A stretch of 64,000 nt of DNA from Ruegeria conchae (GTDB lineage Bacteria > Pseudomonadota > Alphaproteobacteria > Rhodobacterales > Rhodobacteraceae). The DNA is taken from assembly GCF_000192475.1 (NCBI RefSeq), contig NZ_AEYW01000013.1, positions 248,001 through 312,000 of the forward strand. Reading direction: 5' to 3'. The notes under the pieces were generated by a model. It had not been told where the DNA came from, made no database searches, and saw nothing but the letters and a program-made list of their open reading frames with translations. Numbering within the stretch: position 1 is the first letter of the stretch; every line of letters begins with the position of its first letter. Positions 45,663-54,607 of this stretch are shown here, in pieces. The position numbers and the translations under genes are program-made.

Positions 45663-46130
45663 ATGATCGACTTGATTGGACATAAAAGCGCGTTTGCCGC
45701 GCAAGCAAGTTCGGAGGGACTGGCTCGCGCTGGACGCTTCCTGGGGAGCGCGCTTGCATTGGCGATGTCTATGACTAGTTCGGTTCAGGCAAGTAATCTA
45801 TTGCCCGTGCCATCGGGTCAGCCAGTAGAGCTCAGCAATGTACTGCTTGATACCAATCCCGGGGAACTCTGGGTTCGTTTCAGGTTTATTGCTCCCAATA
45901 TCGGGGCGACCGTGGGCCGCATCACCTATGATGTCGCAGTGATCGACATGGAGCATCTGTGCCAGACGCTGGCGGTCCCTTACGTGGCGCAGCACGATCT
46001 GGATCCTGCGCGTGTCGTGATTTCTTTCTCGGATCGACCGCTGGAGTTCGGCACGTCCGAGCCAGATGCGACCCAGTTTTTTGAGGCCTATCGGCTGGAA
46101 CAATCCCAATGTATCTGGGAGGGACTCTGA
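45663..46130 (+). CDS. DUF6497-like exported protein, unknown
   Basis: A protein of 155 residues. A hydrophobic segment near 27-45 (SALALAMSMTSSVQA) with AxA-like cleavage is consistent with a signal peptide that follows a long polar N-terminus; an internal start nearer the signal is possible. Two cysteines (LCQTL, QCIWEGL) could pair in the periplasm. I associate it with DUF6497, found near pcc genes of roseobacters. It starts 29 bases after pccB and is probably co-transcribed. Confidence 0.7.
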   Translation: MIDLIGHKSAFAAQASSEGLARAGRFLGSALALAMSMTSSVQASNLLPVPSGQPVELSNVLLDTNPGELWVRFRFIAPNIGATVGRITYDVAVIDMEHLCQTLAVPYVAQHDLDPARVVISFSDRPLEFGTSEPDATQFFEAYRLEQSQCIWEGL

Positions 46131-46132
46131 CC

Positions 46133-46264
46133 ATGAGAGTACGCGATCTCGGTCACAGGGTGCCCATATACAACTCAGAGGTTCATATCGTGTTTTCATC
46201 CCGGCAGGGTCGTCTGCACCCATGTAATTTCAATGCCTTAACCAGCGAGGTGTCGAAATGCTGA
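46133..46264 (+). CDS. Possible 43-residue ORF between DUF6497-like and the next gene
   Basis: Reads MRVRDLGHRVPIYNSEVHIV and ends in SKC. It starts 2 bases after the preceding stop, with GGGAGGGA about 9 bases before the ATG, and its end overlaps the next ATG. The spacing is gene-like, but no domain is seen and the codon pattern is weak, so it may be leader sequence only. Confidence 0.3.
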   Translation: MRVRDLGHRVPIYNSEVHIVFSSRQGRLHPCNFNALTSEVSKC

Positions 46265-46611
46265 AACACCGTGGCTTCCCCGGCCGCTTGGCCGGAACTG
46301 ACTTTCAGTTCACGATCCGGCGCGCCAATCCCAAGGGAGTGACTCCCTTGACCAGGCGCGAACGTTTTCGGGACCGCAAGCCTGCAGATAGGCGTGCAGA
46401 TGCCGCATTCATGGAAGCGCTATGGGCGCAGTTTGGTGATCAGCCGTTCGAGCGTGGTAACCTGGATGCAGGCCGACTGAGTTGGCTGTTCGAGCGGGAA
46501 GTGATCGCCGCTGAAGATCCGTTTGACCCTGCCAGCTATGACGCGCTGTTGGTGATCGACCCGGAGGTTGCTCGTCAATCGTTTCCAGAAATCTTCGACG
46601 GGGTGCGCTGA
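46258..46611 (+). CDS. Small basic/acidic protein, unknown
   Basis: A protein of 117 residues. A basic N-terminal half (RRANPKGVTPLTRRERFRDR) precedes an acidic half ending DPEVARQSFPEIFDGVR. No domain is recognised. GAGGTG lies 6-7 bases before the ATG. It is the last gene of the pccB transcript before the convergent porin gene. Confidence 0.65.
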   Translation: MLKHRGFPGRLAGTDFQFTIRRANPKGVTPLTRRERFRDRKPADRRADAAFMEALWAQFGDQPFERGNLDAGRLSWLFEREVIAAEDPFDPASYDALLVIDPEVARQSFPEIFDGVR

Positions 46612-46697
46612 ATTTGCCCACCGCAGCTGCATATCAAGTTCGACCAACCCAAATTGGTGGAGCCCTGCCCGCGAACAGGCAGGGCACTTGGGGCAAG

Positions 46698-47849
46698 TCA
46701 GAAGTTCAGCTGTGCGGCCAACTGAATACGGTTGCCATCGAAAGTGTCACCCGAAATCGTATCGTTCCGCTCGCCATAGATGTATTCGGCGCTCAATGTC
46801 AGATTGTCAGTTGCTTTGTAGAACGCATTGACATGGATGGTCTCAAGCTCGGTGAAGGACAAACTTCCTGTCGAGGTGGGCAGGTCGTAATCTTCCTTAC
46901 CGTAGGAGATGCCCACGTTCCATTTGGGGGTCAAATCTTGACGAAACTCGATGGTATACCCGTCGACATCGTTCGCCTGACCGCCAACAATCGCGTCACC
47001 CAAACCGATCAGGTAGGGGCCGATCGCTTCACCGTTGACGTAGTTGACTTGGAACAGGCCACCTTGCCAGGGACGGATCGAACCAGAAAGGGTAAAGCCG
47101 GTCTGATCCACTTCGACATCGCCGGATTGGGCTTTGCCGTACAAAACCGAGGCGCGCGCCAGGTATTTGCCGTCGTTATACTCGACCGCACCAGTCAGCA
47201 CCGGATCATCCGAGTTCGAACCTCCGACGTTTTCCTCTACAGAAACAGCAAAGGTGGTATTCGATCCGAAGCCGTTAGTGTATCGAACCTGAGGAACACG
47301 GGCAAAAGGGATGCCGACCGGTCCATTGAACTCAACTGTGGTGGGGTAAGTGTCCAGAGGCTGGAAATTAGTCCAGTACTGACCGATGAGCCATTGTTCA
47401 CCAATCCGGATATTCGCGTGACGAATGCGGAATTCTGCTGTACCGCCCGAGCCGAAAGCATCCACTTCGATCTGACCCTGGATGTCGCCAATGCCGCTTG
47501 GTGTGTTGGTACGCAGTCCGATTCGCGATTGCCGAACGGTGGCGCCAAATGTGCCATCGGTTTCGGCCGAGGGCTCACCTATGACATTCACAAACGCTGT
47601 GTCGCCCTGATCATATTCGAAGTCGTAGAAGAAATCGGCTTTGACATAGCCATAGACGTCCAGCGTGGTGTTTCCGATCCTCAGATCACCGGTCCCGGCT
47701 CCGGGCTTGGACGATTCCAAAGCCTCGACTCTTGCGCGAAGCGCATCGAGTTCAGCCTGAGTTTGTGCATCTTGCGCCAAGGCCTGCATTCCGGTCACGG
47801 AAAGCGTGCTGGCAGCAAGCAGGCTAGCAGTTTTGCCCTTTATTATCAT
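46698..47849 (-). CDS. DcaP-like outer-membrane porin
   Basis: A protein of 383 residues. Signal peptide about 1-25 (ending MQALA), then a short coiled coil, QAELDALRARVEALE, then a beta-barrel with alternating hydrophobic strands and a terminal Phe (LAAQLNF). This layout is typical of the DcaP trimeric porins that take up dicarboxylates and related anions. AAGGA precedes the ATG. It is transcribed against both the pccB and pccA units, so it has its own promoter in the 650-base gap. Confidence 0.88.
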   Translation of the reverse strand: MIIKGKTASLLAASTLSVTGMQALAQDAQTQAELDALRARVEALESSKPGAGTGDLRIGNTTLDVYGYVKADFFYDFEYDQGDTAFVNVIGEPSAETDGTFGATVRQSRIGLRTNTPSGIGDIQGQIEVDAFGSGGTAEFRIRHANIRIGEQWLIGQYWTNFQPLDTYPTTVEFNGPVGIPFARVPQVRYTNGFGSNTTFAVSVEENVGGSNSDDPVLTGAVEYNDGKYLARASVLYGKAQSGDVEVDQTGFTLSGSIRPWQGGLFQVNYVNGEAIGPYLIGLGDAIVGGQANDVDGYTIEFRQDLTPKWNVGISYGKEDYDLPTSTGSLSFTELETIHVNAFYKATDNLTLSAEYIYGERNDTISGDTFDGNRIQLAAQLNF

Positions 47850-48237
47850 GGGGATATTTCCTTGTTTGCGAGTGTGCACCGGCACCGTTTCACGCATAAG
47901 AGCCCGGGGAAAATCACCAATCTGCGAGGAATTCTGCGCAGTTTTTCAAGTAACCGTGTCAAGAATGGCTCGTGCTTTCACAGCTCGGTGAAAGCTCAGG
48001 ATAAGCGCCTGGCCCCTGTAGATTTTCTTAGTGGACTTCCGAAAGCAACGCGTGAGGTATACCGCCGTGTTGGCCATCATCCGGCCGAGTATCGTCACAT
48101 GAACGTGACTGGCATGAGCAGGGAATTCGGGGGTGCAGGGCGATATGGTGTCGGCGCAAAGTTGCGCGGACGCGCTGCCGGTGGGCAAGTTTTAGCCGGA
48201 ATCTCAAACGGAAACGAAGATGGGTTTGCGCTGCAAA

Positions 48238-48370
48238 TTGTGCTGTGCACAGTGAAGGGGCCGTGCGGCTCTACTTTGCCTGCGTCGCACAAGCACCTAC
48301 TATTCCGTACCCCTTCCTTCCGCGGGCAGGCTTGTGTTCCCCACAGAGCTCTGTCCGCGGTTTTCTTTTT
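48238..48370 (+). ncRNA. Candidate structured small RNA upstream of pccA
   Basis: An orphan Rho-independent terminator ends a stretch with nested pairing: GAAGGGG (48254-48260) with CCCCTTC (48310-48316) encloses GTGCGGC (48263-48269) with GTCGCAC (48284-48290, one G:U). No gene lies upstream on this strand for more than 1.6 kb. The 5' end is not defined; TTTGC-GCT-GCAAA (48225-48237) just upstream could be a promoter-proximal ScfR-like site. I could not match it to 6S, SRP or tmRNA. Confidence 0.45.
48320..48370 (+). terminator. Strong orphan terminator
   Basis: CCGCGGGCAG (48320-48329) and CTGTCCGCGG (48351-48360) pair fully with one G:U and are followed by TTTTCTTTTT. The enclosed loop can extend the stem through TGTG/CACA. 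Confidence 0.8.
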
Positions 48371-48415
48371 GGCGAACACAGTCCAAAAACGGCAAGAAAC
48401 TGCGCAATTCAGTGG

Positions 48416-48440
48416 TTTGCAACCTCTGTTATTGCATAAC
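48416..48440. promoter_or_regulatory. Possible ScfR box before the lipoprotein-pccA unit
   Basis: TTTGCAACCTCTGTTATTGC with AA three bases on. It aligns with the scfR upstream site, TTTGCAACTTAACTGATTGC, with the same 16-base phase between the two TTGC elements. Confidence 0.5.
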
Positions 48441-48499
48441 AATGCCGGAATTCGGCATCTGCCCTCAAAGACTTTGAGAAACCAAAAAGGGCAGAAAAC

Positions 48500-48703
48500 A
48501 TGCAAAAATCACGAATCTTCCTTGCGTTGGCGACATGCGCCGGCCTTGTGGCCTGTGGTGACACAACGGGCGAGCAGGCGATCCTTGGTGGCGGCGCAGG
48601 CGCGGTCGGGGCTGCGGTCCTCAATGCAGATCCGCTGTTTGGCGCAGCGGTCGGTGCTGCGGGGAACGTGCTGTACTGCAAAACCCAAAACACCTGTAAC
48701 TAA
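48500..48703 (+). CDS. Small glycine-rich lipoprotein
   Basis: A protein of 67 residues. MQKSRIFLALATCAGLVACG has a lipobox with Cys19. The mature part is a Gly/Ala-rich stretch (LGGGAGAVGAAVL, FGAAVGAAGNVL) like a glycine-zipper segment, ending with a Cys pair, YCKTQNTC. Unknown role. It lies 117 bases before pccA on the same strand and probably shares its promoter. Confidence 0.78.
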   Translation: MQKSRIFLALATCAGLVACGDTTGEQAILGGGAGAVGAAVLNADPLFGAAVGAAGNVLYCKTQNTCN

Positions 48704-48820
48704 CGCTGAATTTATCGGGGCAGCCAACACCCCGTCCGTCATCACGCATCACGCCGTCGTGGGGTCAACACCCTGAGGCGGCGTTTTGCGTTTCCAGAAC
48801 TTCAATCCAAAGGACGTTCC

Positions 48821-50866
48821 ATGTTCAACAAGATCCTGATCGCAAACCGGGGCGAGATTGCCTGCCGGGTCATCAAGACTGCCCGCAAGATGGGCATTGG
48901 CACGGTCGCCATCTATTCTGATGCTGACAGGAACGCCCTGCACGTGTCGATGGCGGATGAGGCCGTGCATATAGGTCCACCACCGGCCAATCAGTCATAC
49001 ATTGTCATCGACAAGGTAATGGACGCCATCCGTCAAAGTGGTGCGCAGGCTGTCCACCCCGGCTATGGCTTTCTGTCCGAGAATTCCAAGTTTGCTGAAG
49101 CGCTGGATGCCGAAGGCGTCGCCTTTGTCGGCCCACCGGTTGGTGCGATCGAAAGCATGGGTGATAAGATCACCTCGAAGAAGATCGCACAGGAGGCCGG
49201 GGTTTCGACGGTCCCCGGCTACATGGGGCTGATTGAAGACGCTGATGAGGCGGTGAAGATATCGAACGATATCGGGTATCCGGTGATGATCAAGGCCAGC
49301 GCTGGCGGCGGTGGTAAGGGCATGCGGATCGCGTGGAATGATGAAGAAGCGCGGGAAGGCTTCCAATCTTCCAAGAACGAGGCTGCAAATTCCTTTGGCG
49401 ATGACCGGATTTTCATTGAGAAATTCGTGACCCAACCGCGCCACATAGAAATTCAGGTCCTGTGCGACAGCCATGGCAACGGCATCTATTTGGGCGAGCG
49501 TGAATGCTCGATCCAGCGCCGGAACCAGAAGGTTGTAGAAGAGGCGCCTTCGCCCTTCCTTGATCCTGAAACCCGAAAAGCGATGGGAGAACAGGCGGTC
49601 GCGCTGGCCAAGGCCGTGGACTATGCCAGTGCTGGAACGGTCGAATTCATCGTGGATGGGGAAAAGAACTTTTACTTCCTTGAAATGAACACCCGCCTTC
49701 AGGTGGAACACCCTGTGACCGAGCTGATTACCGGTGTTGATCTGGTGGAACAGATGATCCGTGTGGCTGCTGGTGAAAAGCTGACCATCACTCAGGATAA
49801 CGTGACCTTGACGGGTTGGGCCATCGAGAACCGTCTTTATGCCGAGGATCCGTATCGCGGCTTCTTGCCCTCGATTGGCCGCCTGACCCGTTATCGCCCA
49901 CCGCAGGAAATCGCCGCTGGCCCGTTGCTGGTGAATGACAAATGGCAAGGCGATGCGCCCAAAGGGGATAGCGCTGTACGTAACGATACCGGCGTCTATG
50001 AAGGCGGCGAGATCAGTATGTATTATGACCCGATGATCGCCAAGCTGTGCACTTGGGCGCCGACCCGCGAGCAGGCGATCGAAGCCATGCGTGTGGCGCT
50101 CGACAGTTTTGAGGTTGAAGGCATCGGTCACAATCTACCGTTCCTGTCAGCGGTTATGGACCACCCGAAATTCGTTAGCGGTGATATGACGACCGCCTTC
50201 ATCGCCGAGGAGTATCCTGACGGATTTGAGGGTGTGGAATTGCCTGAAGCTGACCTGCGCCGAGTCGCTGCATCGTGCGCAGCGATGCACCGCGTGGCCG
50301 AGATTCGCCGTACACGGGTGTCGGGGCGGATGGACAATCATGAACGCAAGGTTGGAACAGATTGGGTCGTCTCGCTGCAAGGGCAAGAGTTCGAGGTTGC
50401 GATAGAGGCCGATCAGGATGGCTCCACCGTGTCGTTTGCAGATGGCACGAAGCACCGTGTCGCCTCCGATTGGACACCGGGTGATCAGCTTGCAGTGCTC
50501 GATGTCGATGGCAGCCCACTGGTTCTGAAGGTCGGCAAAGTGTCGGGCGGATTTCGCGTCCGCAACCGCGGCGCGGATCTCAAGGTGCATGTTCGCACCC
50601 CACGTCAGGCCGAATTGGCCCGGATGATGCCCGAGAAGCTGCCGCCTGATACATCCAAGATGCTGCTCTGCCCGATGCCCGGCCTGATCGTGAAGATCGA
50701 TGTCGAAGTGGGGCAGGAGGTACAGGAGGGTCAGGCGCTTTGCACCGTCGAGGCGATGAAGATGGAGAACATCCTGCGCGCTGAGAAGAAAGGCGTTGTC
50801 TCCAAAATCAATGCTGGTCCCGGCGACAGCCTTGCCGTTGACGATGTGATTATCGAGTTCGAATGA
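48821..50866 (+). CDS. pccA: Propionyl-CoA carboxylase, biotin-containing (alpha) subunit
   Basis: A protein of 681 residues: biotin carboxylase domain (about 1-450) with ATP-grasp loop ASAGGGGKGMR, a linker BT domain (about 480-600) and a biotinyl domain at the end with the biotin Lys647 in EAMKMEN. It carboxylates its own biotin and hands CO2 to PccB. It resembles actinobacterial-type/roseobacter PccA in length. Gene order pccB ... pccA ... mcm places it in methylmalonyl-CoA metabolism. Confidence 0.96.
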   Translation: MFNKILIANRGEIACRVIKTARKMGIGTVAIYSDADRNALHVSMADEAVHIGPPPANQSYIVIDKVMDAIRQSGAQAVHPGYGFLSENSKFAEALDAEGVAFVGPPVGAIESMGDKITSKKIAQEAGVSTVPGYMGLIEDADEAVKISNDIGYPVMIKASAGGGGKGMRIAWNDEEAREGFQSSKNEAANSFGDDRIFIEKFVTQPRHIEIQVLCDSHGNGIYLGERECSIQRRNQKVVEEAPSPFLDPETRKAMGEQAVALAKAVDYASAGTVEFIVDGEKNFYFLEMNTRLQVEHPVTELITGVDLVEQMIRVAAGEKLTITQDNVTLTGWAIENRLYAEDPYRGFLPSIGRLTRYRPPQEIAAGPLLVNDKWQGDAPKGDSAVRNDTGVYEGGEISMYYDPMIAKLCTWAPTREQAIEAMRVALDSFEVEGIGHNLPFLSAVMDHPKFVSGDMTTAFIAEEYPDGFEGVELPEADLRRVAASCAAMHRVAEIRRTRVSGRMDNHERKVGTDWVVSLQGQEFEVAIEADQDGSTVSFADGTKHRVASDWTPGDQLAVLDVDGSPLVLKVGKVSGGFRVRNRGADLKVHVRTPRQAELARMMPEKLPPDTSKMLLCPMPGLIVKIDVEVGQEVQEGQALCTVEAMKMENILRAEKKGVVSKINAGPGDSLAVDDVIIEFE

Positions 50867-50942
50867 TCATGCGCGCGCCTGTTTCATACCTTTCAAGGTT
50901 CTCGGCGGCTTCCGTCGGGACTTTAAGGCAAGGTGCAGGTGT

Positions 50943-51389
50943 TCAGCCGCCTTCGCGTCGTTCGCGAATTTCGCGTTCACGCAAGGGCGTCTTGTCAATC
51001 GAGCGGCCTATCTCGCGCACGCTCCATGGGCTGGGTTTGCGCAGTTTCACTACACCATCCTTGTCGACAAATACCATCTGGAAACCGCGTGGTCGCAGTT
51101 TTGACCGTATCGGAGATCGTGCCGACGGATCGGTATCAGTCAATACGATTACGTCGCGATCACGCATTGCCGCTTCGCCCTCCAACAGCATGTCAATCTG
51201 TTGCTGGAACCTTGGGTCTGCAGGGGTATCGGCAAATACAACGATCGGGCGATGGGTCCAGAGAAAATCGCTCAGATCGCTGTCATCTACGGGACGCACA
51301 AAGCTGTCATCCGCAGGGGCATTCGCGTCCGCGGCCAAGGCGGCCAGCGGGAATAGTGCCGAGAAAACAAGGGCAAGCGTGCGTGTCAT
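50943..51389 (-). CDS. DUF4174 exported protein
   Basis: A protein of 148 residues. Signal peptide about 1-19 (MTRTLALVFSALFPLAALAA). The rest fits DUF4174, a thioredoxin-fold-like domain (RPIVVFADTPADPRFQQQ, DVIVLTDTD, VFVDKDGVVKLRKPSPWSV) that lacks the CxxC pair. Unknown function. It is inserted on the minus strand between pccA and mcm, so it does not share their transcript. The start at 51389 was chosen for its signal peptide. Confidence 0.82.
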   Translation of the reverse strand: MTRTLALVFSALFPLAALAADANAPADDSFVRPVDDSDLSDFLWTHRPIVVFADTPADPRFQQQIDMLLEGEAAMRDRDVIVLTDTDPSARSPIRSKLRPRGFQMVFVDKDGVVKLRKPSPWSVREIGRSIDKTPLREREIRERREGG

Positions 51390-51559
51390 ATGGCCTCCTG
51401 TTCTGTTGAATATAGCCTCTGCGCGGACGAATGCGACTGGCGAAATGTCTGCGGACATCAAAAAATTGTACTTCAGGCTCGATCCCGTTTCATCCGCGCC
51501 TATCCAAGCGCCGAGAATACAGGTTGTTCCTGAAGACTTTCGGTGGGGAGGGTAGGGCG

Positions 51560-52375
51560 ATGGAGATCATCCTGCATTGCGGCGCACACAGGTGCGCAAC
51601 CACCAGCTTTCAAAACTATCTAAGCAGGAATGAGAACACGCTGGCTGAGCAAGGGTTGGTCTATTGGGGGCCTGAACGCACACGTGCCAACGGTTTGAAT
51701 AGCCTGAACAAATTGACGCCAGATGTTTGTGACGCGCTACGCCGTGATCTGGATGCGTGTCGGCGTGCGGGTGCCAAGCAGCTATTGGTAAGTCAAGAGA
51801 ACTTCGTAGGTTCTATGGAGCGTAATATTGCATTCGCCTCGCTTTATCCCAGCATGCACGAGCGTAGTCTGCTGCTCGCGAAGGCCTTTGATGAAGGGGT
51901 TGGCAAATTGGCTCTGAATATCCGGGCATTGGATATGTATTGGTCTTCCGTTTCAGCCTATAAATTCAAACGCGGAAGTGAGCCGATTGAGCCCGCCAAA
52001 TGGAAACGTATCACTCAGAGCAAGCGGAGCTGGCGAAATGTGATTGCGGAGATGGGCCGCGCGTTTCCGGGCGTTCCGCTACTAGTCTTGCCCTTCGAAG
52101 ATTTTGCGGGCCATCAGCGTGCACAGCTTGAGGCTTTGACCGGGCGCGCGGCACCCGAGGACAACGACGGCCTTTCACTGAATGCCGCGCCACATCCTGC
52201 CCCTCACGGCCTAAACGCAGATCAGGCGATGAAGCTGTGGTCCGATTATGCGGATGATCTGGAATGGCTTGCCTCCGGCGCAGACGGCTTGGCCGAGCTT
52301 GTCTGCCGGACAGAAAGAGATACGCGCGGGGTCATCCCCGCGGAACCCCGATTGGAACAGAGGAAATCGACATGA
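51560..52375 (+). CDS. Sulfotransferase-like P-loop protein coupled to mcm
   Basis: A protein of 271 residues. The N-terminal [20 protein letters not shown] resembles the 5'-PSB loop of PAPS-dependent sulfotransferases (HxGxxRxxTTS). LLVSQENF and VLPFEDF segments and the helical C-terminus are also in line with that fold. The acceptor is unknown. GGGAGGG precedes the ATG by 5-6 bases. The stop overlaps the mcm start (ATGA), so it is the first gene of the mcm transcript. Confidence 0.7.
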   Translation: MEIILHCGAHRCATTSFQNYLSRNENTLAEQGLVYWGPERTRANGLNSLNKLTPDVCDALRRDLDACRRAGAKQLLVSQENFVGSMERNIAFASLYPSMHERSLLLAKAFDEGVGKLALNIRALDMYWSSVSAYKFKRGSEPIEPAKWKRITQSKRSWRNVIAEMGRAFPGVPLLVLPFEDFAGHQRAQLEALTGRAAPEDNDGLSLNAAPHPAPHGLNADQAMKLWSDYADDLEWLASGADGLAELVCRTERDTRGVIPAEPRLEQRKST

Positions 52376-54498
52376 CCGACACCAACGACTGGCAGGTGCT
52401 GGCCGAAAAAGAACTGCGCGGGCGTCCGTTGGACGATCTGACCAAGGAAACTCTTGAAGGCATCGACGTTAAGCCGCTCTATACGCAGGACGACACCGCA
52501 GACCTGCCGCATATGGGGTCACTGCCTGGCTTCGGCCCGTTTACCCGTGGGGTGAAGGCGACGATGTATGCGGGTCGTCCCTGGACCATCCGTCAGTATG
52601 CGGGGTTCTCGACCGCCGAGGAATCGAACGCCTTCTATCGTCGCAACTTGGCCGCTGGTCAGCAGGGTGTCTCGGTGGCCTTCGACCTGGCGACGCACCG
52701 GGGCTATGACAGCGACCACCCGCGCGTTGTCGGCGATGTCGGCAAGGCCGGTGTGGCCATCGACAGTGTCGAGGATATGAAGATCCTGTTCGACGGTATT
52801 CCGCTGGACAAGGTTTCGGTCTCGATGACGATGAACGGGGCCGTGATCCCGGTTCTGGCCAGTTTCATCGTTGCGGGAGAAGAGCAGGGGCATGACAAGG
52901 CCGTGCTGTCGGGCACCATCCAGAACGATATTCTGAAAGAGTTCATGGTGCGCAACACTTATATCTACCCGCCCGAGCCATCGATGAAGATCATCTCGGA
53001 CATTATCGAGTTCACCTCGAACGAGATGCCCAAATTCAACTCAATCTCGATCTCGGGCTATCACATGCAAGAGGCCGGGGCGAACCTGGTGCAAGAGCTG
53101 GCCTATACGCTCGCCGATGGCCGTGAATATGTGCGTGCCGCGACTCAGTCGGGCATGGATGTGGACAAGTTTGCGGGCCGTCTGTCGTTCTTCTTTGCTA
53201 TCGGCATGAACTTTTTCATGGAGATTGCGAAGCTACGCGCAGCACGCACGCTCTGGCATCGGGTAATGACCGAGTTCGGAGCGAAATCCGAACGGTCGAA
53301 AATGCTGCGAACCCACTGCCAGACATCCGGCGTATCACTGCAGGAACAGGACCCCTACAACAACGTGGTCCGCACCGCCTATGAAGCGATGAGCGCGGTA
53401 CTGGGCGGCACCCAATCGCTGCACACCAACGCACTCGACGAGGCGATTGCGTTGCCCACCGATTTTTCTGCCCGCATCGCACGGAACACGCAATTGGTGC
53501 TGCAAGAAGAGACCGGTGTAACCGATGTGGTCGATCCGCTGGCGGGTTCTTACTACGTCGAAAGCCTGACCAACGAGCTGGTTGAAAAGGCTTGGGCCTT
53601 AATGGAAGAGGTCGAGGAGATGGGCGGCATGACCAAGGCGGTTGCCAGCGGTATGCCCAAGCTGCGGATCGAAGAAAGCGCAGCCCGGCGCCAAGCCATG
53701 ATTGACCGGGGCGAAGAGGTCATCGTTGGTGTCAACAAGTACCGCAAGGAACAGGAAGACCCGATCGACATTTTGGACGTCGATAATGTCGCCGTACGCG
53801 AGGCGCAGGTGGCGCGTCTGGAACGCATTCGCGCCACCCGTGACGAAGCAGCATGTCAGCAGGCGTTGGACGCGCTGACCACCACTGCCCGTGAGGGTGG
53901 TAACCTGCTGGCCGCCGCCGTCGAGGCCGCCCGCGCCCGCGCATCCGTAGGAGAGATCAGCATGGCAATGGAAAAGGAATTCGGTCGCCACCGCGCTGAA
54001 GTGAAAACCCTGGCCGGTGTCTATGGCGCGGCTTATGAAGGTGATGAAGGCTTTGCCGCGATCCAGAAATCCATTGAAAAATTCGCCGAGGCCGAGGGAC
54101 GTCGCCCACGTCTACTGGTGGTCAAAATGGGGCAGGATGGTCACGACCGGGGCGCCAAGGTGATTGCCACCGCCTTTGCTGATATCGGGTTTGACGTGGA
54201 CGTCGGCCCTCTGTTTCAGACTCCCGCAGAAGCCGCGCAGGACGCGGTGGACAATGATGTGCATGTGATCGGGATCTCTTCGCAGGCTGCTGGGCATAAG
54301 ACGTTGGCACCCCAGTTGGTTGAAGAACTGAAAAAGGCCGGGGCCGAAGACATCATCGTCATCTGTGGTGGCGTCATTCCGCAACAGGATTACCAGTTCC
54401 TCTACGATCACGGTGTAAAGGCGATCTTTGGTCCGGGAACGAACATCCCTGACGCGGCACAAGATATCTTGCGTTTGATCGGTGAAGCCAAAGCCTGA
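52372..54498 (+). CDS. mcm: Methylmalonyl-CoA mutase
   Basis: A protein of 708 residues. TIM-barrel catalytic domain (about 40-560), and C-terminal B12 domain with the DxHxxG motif DGHDRG (Asp589, His591) and GGVIPQQDY. It rearranges (R)-methylmalonyl-CoA to succinyl-CoA, completing propionyl-CoA assimilation. Single-chain form of normal length. No cobalamin riboswitch precedes it. A palindromic repeat starts 7 bases after its stop, and a strong terminator follows. Confidence 0.97.
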   Translation: MTDTNDWQVLAEKELRGRPLDDLTKETLEGIDVKPLYTQDDTADLPHMGSLPGFGPFTRGVKATMYAGRPWTIRQYAGFSTAEESNAFYRRNLAAGQQGVSVAFDLATHRGYDSDHPRVVGDVGKAGVAIDSVEDMKILFDGIPLDKVSVSMTMNGAVIPVLASFIVAGEEQGHDKAVLSGTIQNDILKEFMVRNTYIYPPEPSMKIISDIIEFTSNEMPKFNSISISGYHMQEAGANLVQELAYTLADGREYVRAATQSGMDVDKFAGRLSFFFAIGMNFFMEIAKLRAARTLWHRVMTEFGAKSERSKMLRTHCQTSGVSLQEQDPYNNVVRTAYEAMSAVLGGTQSLHTNALDEAIALPTDFSARIARNTQLVLQEETGVTDVVDPLAGSYYVESLTNELVEKAWALMEEVEEMGGMTKAVASGMPKLRIEESAARRQAMIDRGEEVIVGVNKYRKEQEDPIDILDVDNVAVREAQVARLERIRATRDEAACQQALDALTTTAREGGNLLAAAVEAARARASVGEISMAMEKEFGRHRAEVKTLAGVYGAAYEGDEGFAAIQKSIEKFAEAEGRRPRLLVVKMGQDGHDRGAKVIATAFADIGFDVDVGPLFQTPAEAAQDAVDNDVHVIGISSQAAGHKTLAPQLVEELKKAGAEDIIVICGGVIPQQDYQFLYDHGVKAIFGPGTNIPDAAQDILRLIGEAKA

Positions 54499-54505
54499 GG
54501 TGAGC

Positions 54506-54531
54506 CAAGATTTTTCGTACGAAAAATCTTG
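54506..54531. repeat. Palindromic element, copy 2 (half site CAAGATTTTTCG)
   Basis: A perfect 26-base palindrome with TA at the centre, 7 bases after the mcm stop. Shares the 11-base half site AAGATTTTTCG with 39105-39129. Confidence 0.75.
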
Positions 54532-54551
54532 TGATCCGGAACCTTTGAGGA

Positions 54552-54593
54552 AAACATGCGGCCAGACACTTCTTGTCTGGTCGCATGTTTTTT
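54552..54593 (+). terminator. mcm terminator
   Basis: AACATGCG-G-CCAGACA and TGTCTGG-T-CGCATGTT form a long hairpin with one G:U, followed by TTTTTT. Confidence 0.9.
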
Positions 54594-54607
54594 GGGAGAG
54601 CGTCTTA

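Larger units (their letters stand above)
47850..48499. other. 650-base intergenic region between the porin and the lipoprotein-pccA unit
   Basis: No ORF here is convincing: candidates on both strands are Cys/Pro-rich or cross the terminator at 48320-48370. It should hold the porin promoter (near 47900), a probable ncRNA (48238-48370) and the lipoprotein/pccA promoter with TTTGCAA boxes (48416-48440). Confidence 0.7.

Noticed and set aside
48095-48505. A 136-codon minus-strand ORF in the 650-base gap
   Set aside because: Cys/Pro-rich, crosses the terminator hairpin in antisense, and has no recognisable start signal.
46614-48776. A 720-codon open frame on the plus strand
   Set aside because: It runs antisense through the whole DcaP-like porin and across the terminator at 48320-48370. 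Its product has no domain or membrane logic, whereas the porin on the other strand has a signal peptide, barrel pattern and terminal Phe.
48995-50131. A 378-codon minus-strand frame within pccA
   Set aside because: It is a His- and Arg-rich shadow of a fully conserved biotin carboxylase domain.
52264-52371. Cobalamin riboswitch or longer Mcm start before mcm
   Set aside because: The upstream bases code for the sulfotransferase-like protein; the ATGA overlap at 52372 gives the normal Mcm N-terminus.
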